64,000 nt of DNA from Archivesica marissinica. Taxonomy: Eukaryota > Mollusca > Bivalvia > Venerida > Vesicomyidae. This document shows, piece by piece, positions 62,777 through 64,000 of this stretch (the stretch's first letter is position 1; every line of letters starts with the position of its first letter). The stretch spans positions 83,197,787 to 83,261,786 of the forward strand of contig CM026404.1 in assembly GCA_014843695.1 (NCBI GenBank), in the 5' to 3' direction. Under the pieces are notes generated by a model. The model worked only from the letters and a program-made list of their open reading frames with translations, did not search any database and had not been told where the DNA came from. The translations under genes were made by a program, and so were the position numbers.

Positions 62777-64000
62777 GTAGATATGATTGTATATACCGGT
62801 AGGTAGTTACGAGGGACTCACAGACCTAACTAAAGCTAAACTGCAAGGTAGATATGATTGTATATACCGGTAGGTAGTTACGAGGGACTCACAGACCTTC
62901 CTAAAGCTAAACTGCAAGGTAGATATGATTGTATATAGGTAGTTACGAGGGACTCGCAGAGCTAACTAAAGCTAAACTGCAAGGTAAATATGATTGTATA
63001 AAGGTAGTTACGAGGAACTCGCAGACCTAACTAAAGCTAAACTGCAAGGTAGATATGATTGTATATACCGGTAGGTAGTTACGAGGGACTCACAGACCTT
63101 CCTAAAGCTAAACTGCAAGGTAGATATGATTGTATATAGGTAGTTACGAGGGACTCGCAGAGCTAACTAAAGCTAAACTGCAAGGTAAATATGATTGTAT
63201 AAAGGTAGTTACGAGGAACTCGCAGACCTAACTAAAGCTAAACTGCAAGGTAGATATGATTGTATATACCGGTAGGTAGTTACGAGGGACTCACAGACCT
63301 TCCTAAAGCTAAACTGCAAGGTAGATATGATTGTATATAGGTAGTTACGAGGGACTCGCAGAGCTAACTAAAGCTAAACTGCAAGGTAAATATGATTGTA
63401 TAAAGGTAGTTACGAGGAACTCGCAGACCTAACTAAAGCTAAACTGCAAGGTAGATATGATTGTATATACCTGTAGGTAGTTACGAGTGACTCACAGACC
63501 TTCCTAAAGCTAAACTGCAAGGTAGATATGATTGTATATACCGGTAGGTAGTTACGAGGGACTCACAGACCTAACTAAAGCTAAACTGCAAGGTAGATAT
63601 GATTGTATAAAGGTAGTTACGAGGGACTCGCAGACCTAACTAAAGCTAAACTGCAAGGTAGATATGATTGTATATAGGTAGTTACGAGGGACTCACAGCC
63701 CTAACTAAAGCTAAACTGCAAGGTAGATATGATTGTATATAGGTAGTTACGAGGGACTCGCAGAGCTAACTAAAGCTAAACTGCAAGGTAAACATGATTG
63801 TATAAAGGTAGTTACGAGGAACTCGCAGACCTAACTAAAGCTAAACTGCAAGGTAGATATGATTGTATATACCTGTAGGTAGTTACGAGTGACTCACAGA
63901 CCTTCCTAAAGCTAAACTGCAAGGTAGATATGATTGTATATACCGGTAGGTAGTTACGAGGGACTCACAGACCTAACTAAAGCTAAACTGCAAGGTAGAT
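62757..64000 (+). repeat. Intron 7 minisatellite, 66-71-bp unit that includes an exon end and splice donor
   Basis: Nineteen units, continuing past the window edge. Each has CTAAAGCTAAACTGCAAG followed by GTAGATATGATTGTATATA or GTAAATATGATTG, a GGTAGTTACGAG core and GACTCACAGACCT or GACTCGCAG. The first 18 bases are the last 18 coding bases of exon 7. A three-unit higher-order period of exactly 201 bp is visible (CCTTCCTAAAG at 62896, 63097, 63298 and 63499). Confidence 0.97.

Overview
This is a eukaryotic, almost certainly invertebrate animal, nuclear window. It has canonical GT-AG introns, tRNA-derived SINEs, LINE remnants, TTAA-, TA- and 8-bp-target DNA transposons, and very long minisatellites. 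The gene content (an intron-rich alternative NADH dehydrogenase and an ApaH-like phosphatase, both absent from vertebrates) and the repeat style fit a mollusc, most likely a bivalve. That assignment is inference; no species can be named from the sequence alone. By my rough estimate about half of the non-N bases are tandem repeats.

Layout. 1-8352 is a 23/24-bp minisatellite with higher-order structure. 8353-10420 is gene-poor. 10421-11430 is a degenerate reverse-transcriptase-type ORF end on the minus strand. 11431-14015 is a 41-bp minisatellite that runs into a placeholder gap of exactly 1000 N (14016-15015). 15016-27390 is a graveyard of SINEs, MITEs, LINE 3' ends and a degenerate ~180-bp repeat, with one possible small glycine-rich terminal exon (26353-26620). 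27390-30669 and 38936-45125 are two blocks of the same 50-bp satellite. The ~8.3 kb between them holds more SINEs and MITEs, a long hairpin, and an intronless ApaH-like phosphatase reading frame (36025-36860) broken by an 8-nt insertion.

45460 to beyond 62776 is the main gene: a plus-strand type II NADH:ubiquinone oxidoreductase (NDH-2), with seven exons visible and the 3' end outside the window. The exons join in phase and carry both Rossmann dinucleotide motifs and the second FAD motif. Every visible intron contains at least one tandem array, and nearly all have different units (58, 32, 17/35/20, 19, 75/15/30, 8/31/24 and 66-71 bp). Several arrays begin at or beside a splice site, and the last one has copied the end of exon 7 together with its 5' splice site 19 times.

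The transposon layers can be ordered from nested insertions. A TTAA MITE sits inside a SINE, one SINE family inside another, and a 92-bp palindromic element with 8-bp target duplications inside a larger relative of itself. The best candidates for something undescribed are the splice-site-seeded minisatellites of the NDH-2 gene, including an intron 4 array with about 23 perfect ATGCAAAT octamers, and the palindromic element family with exchangeable ends.
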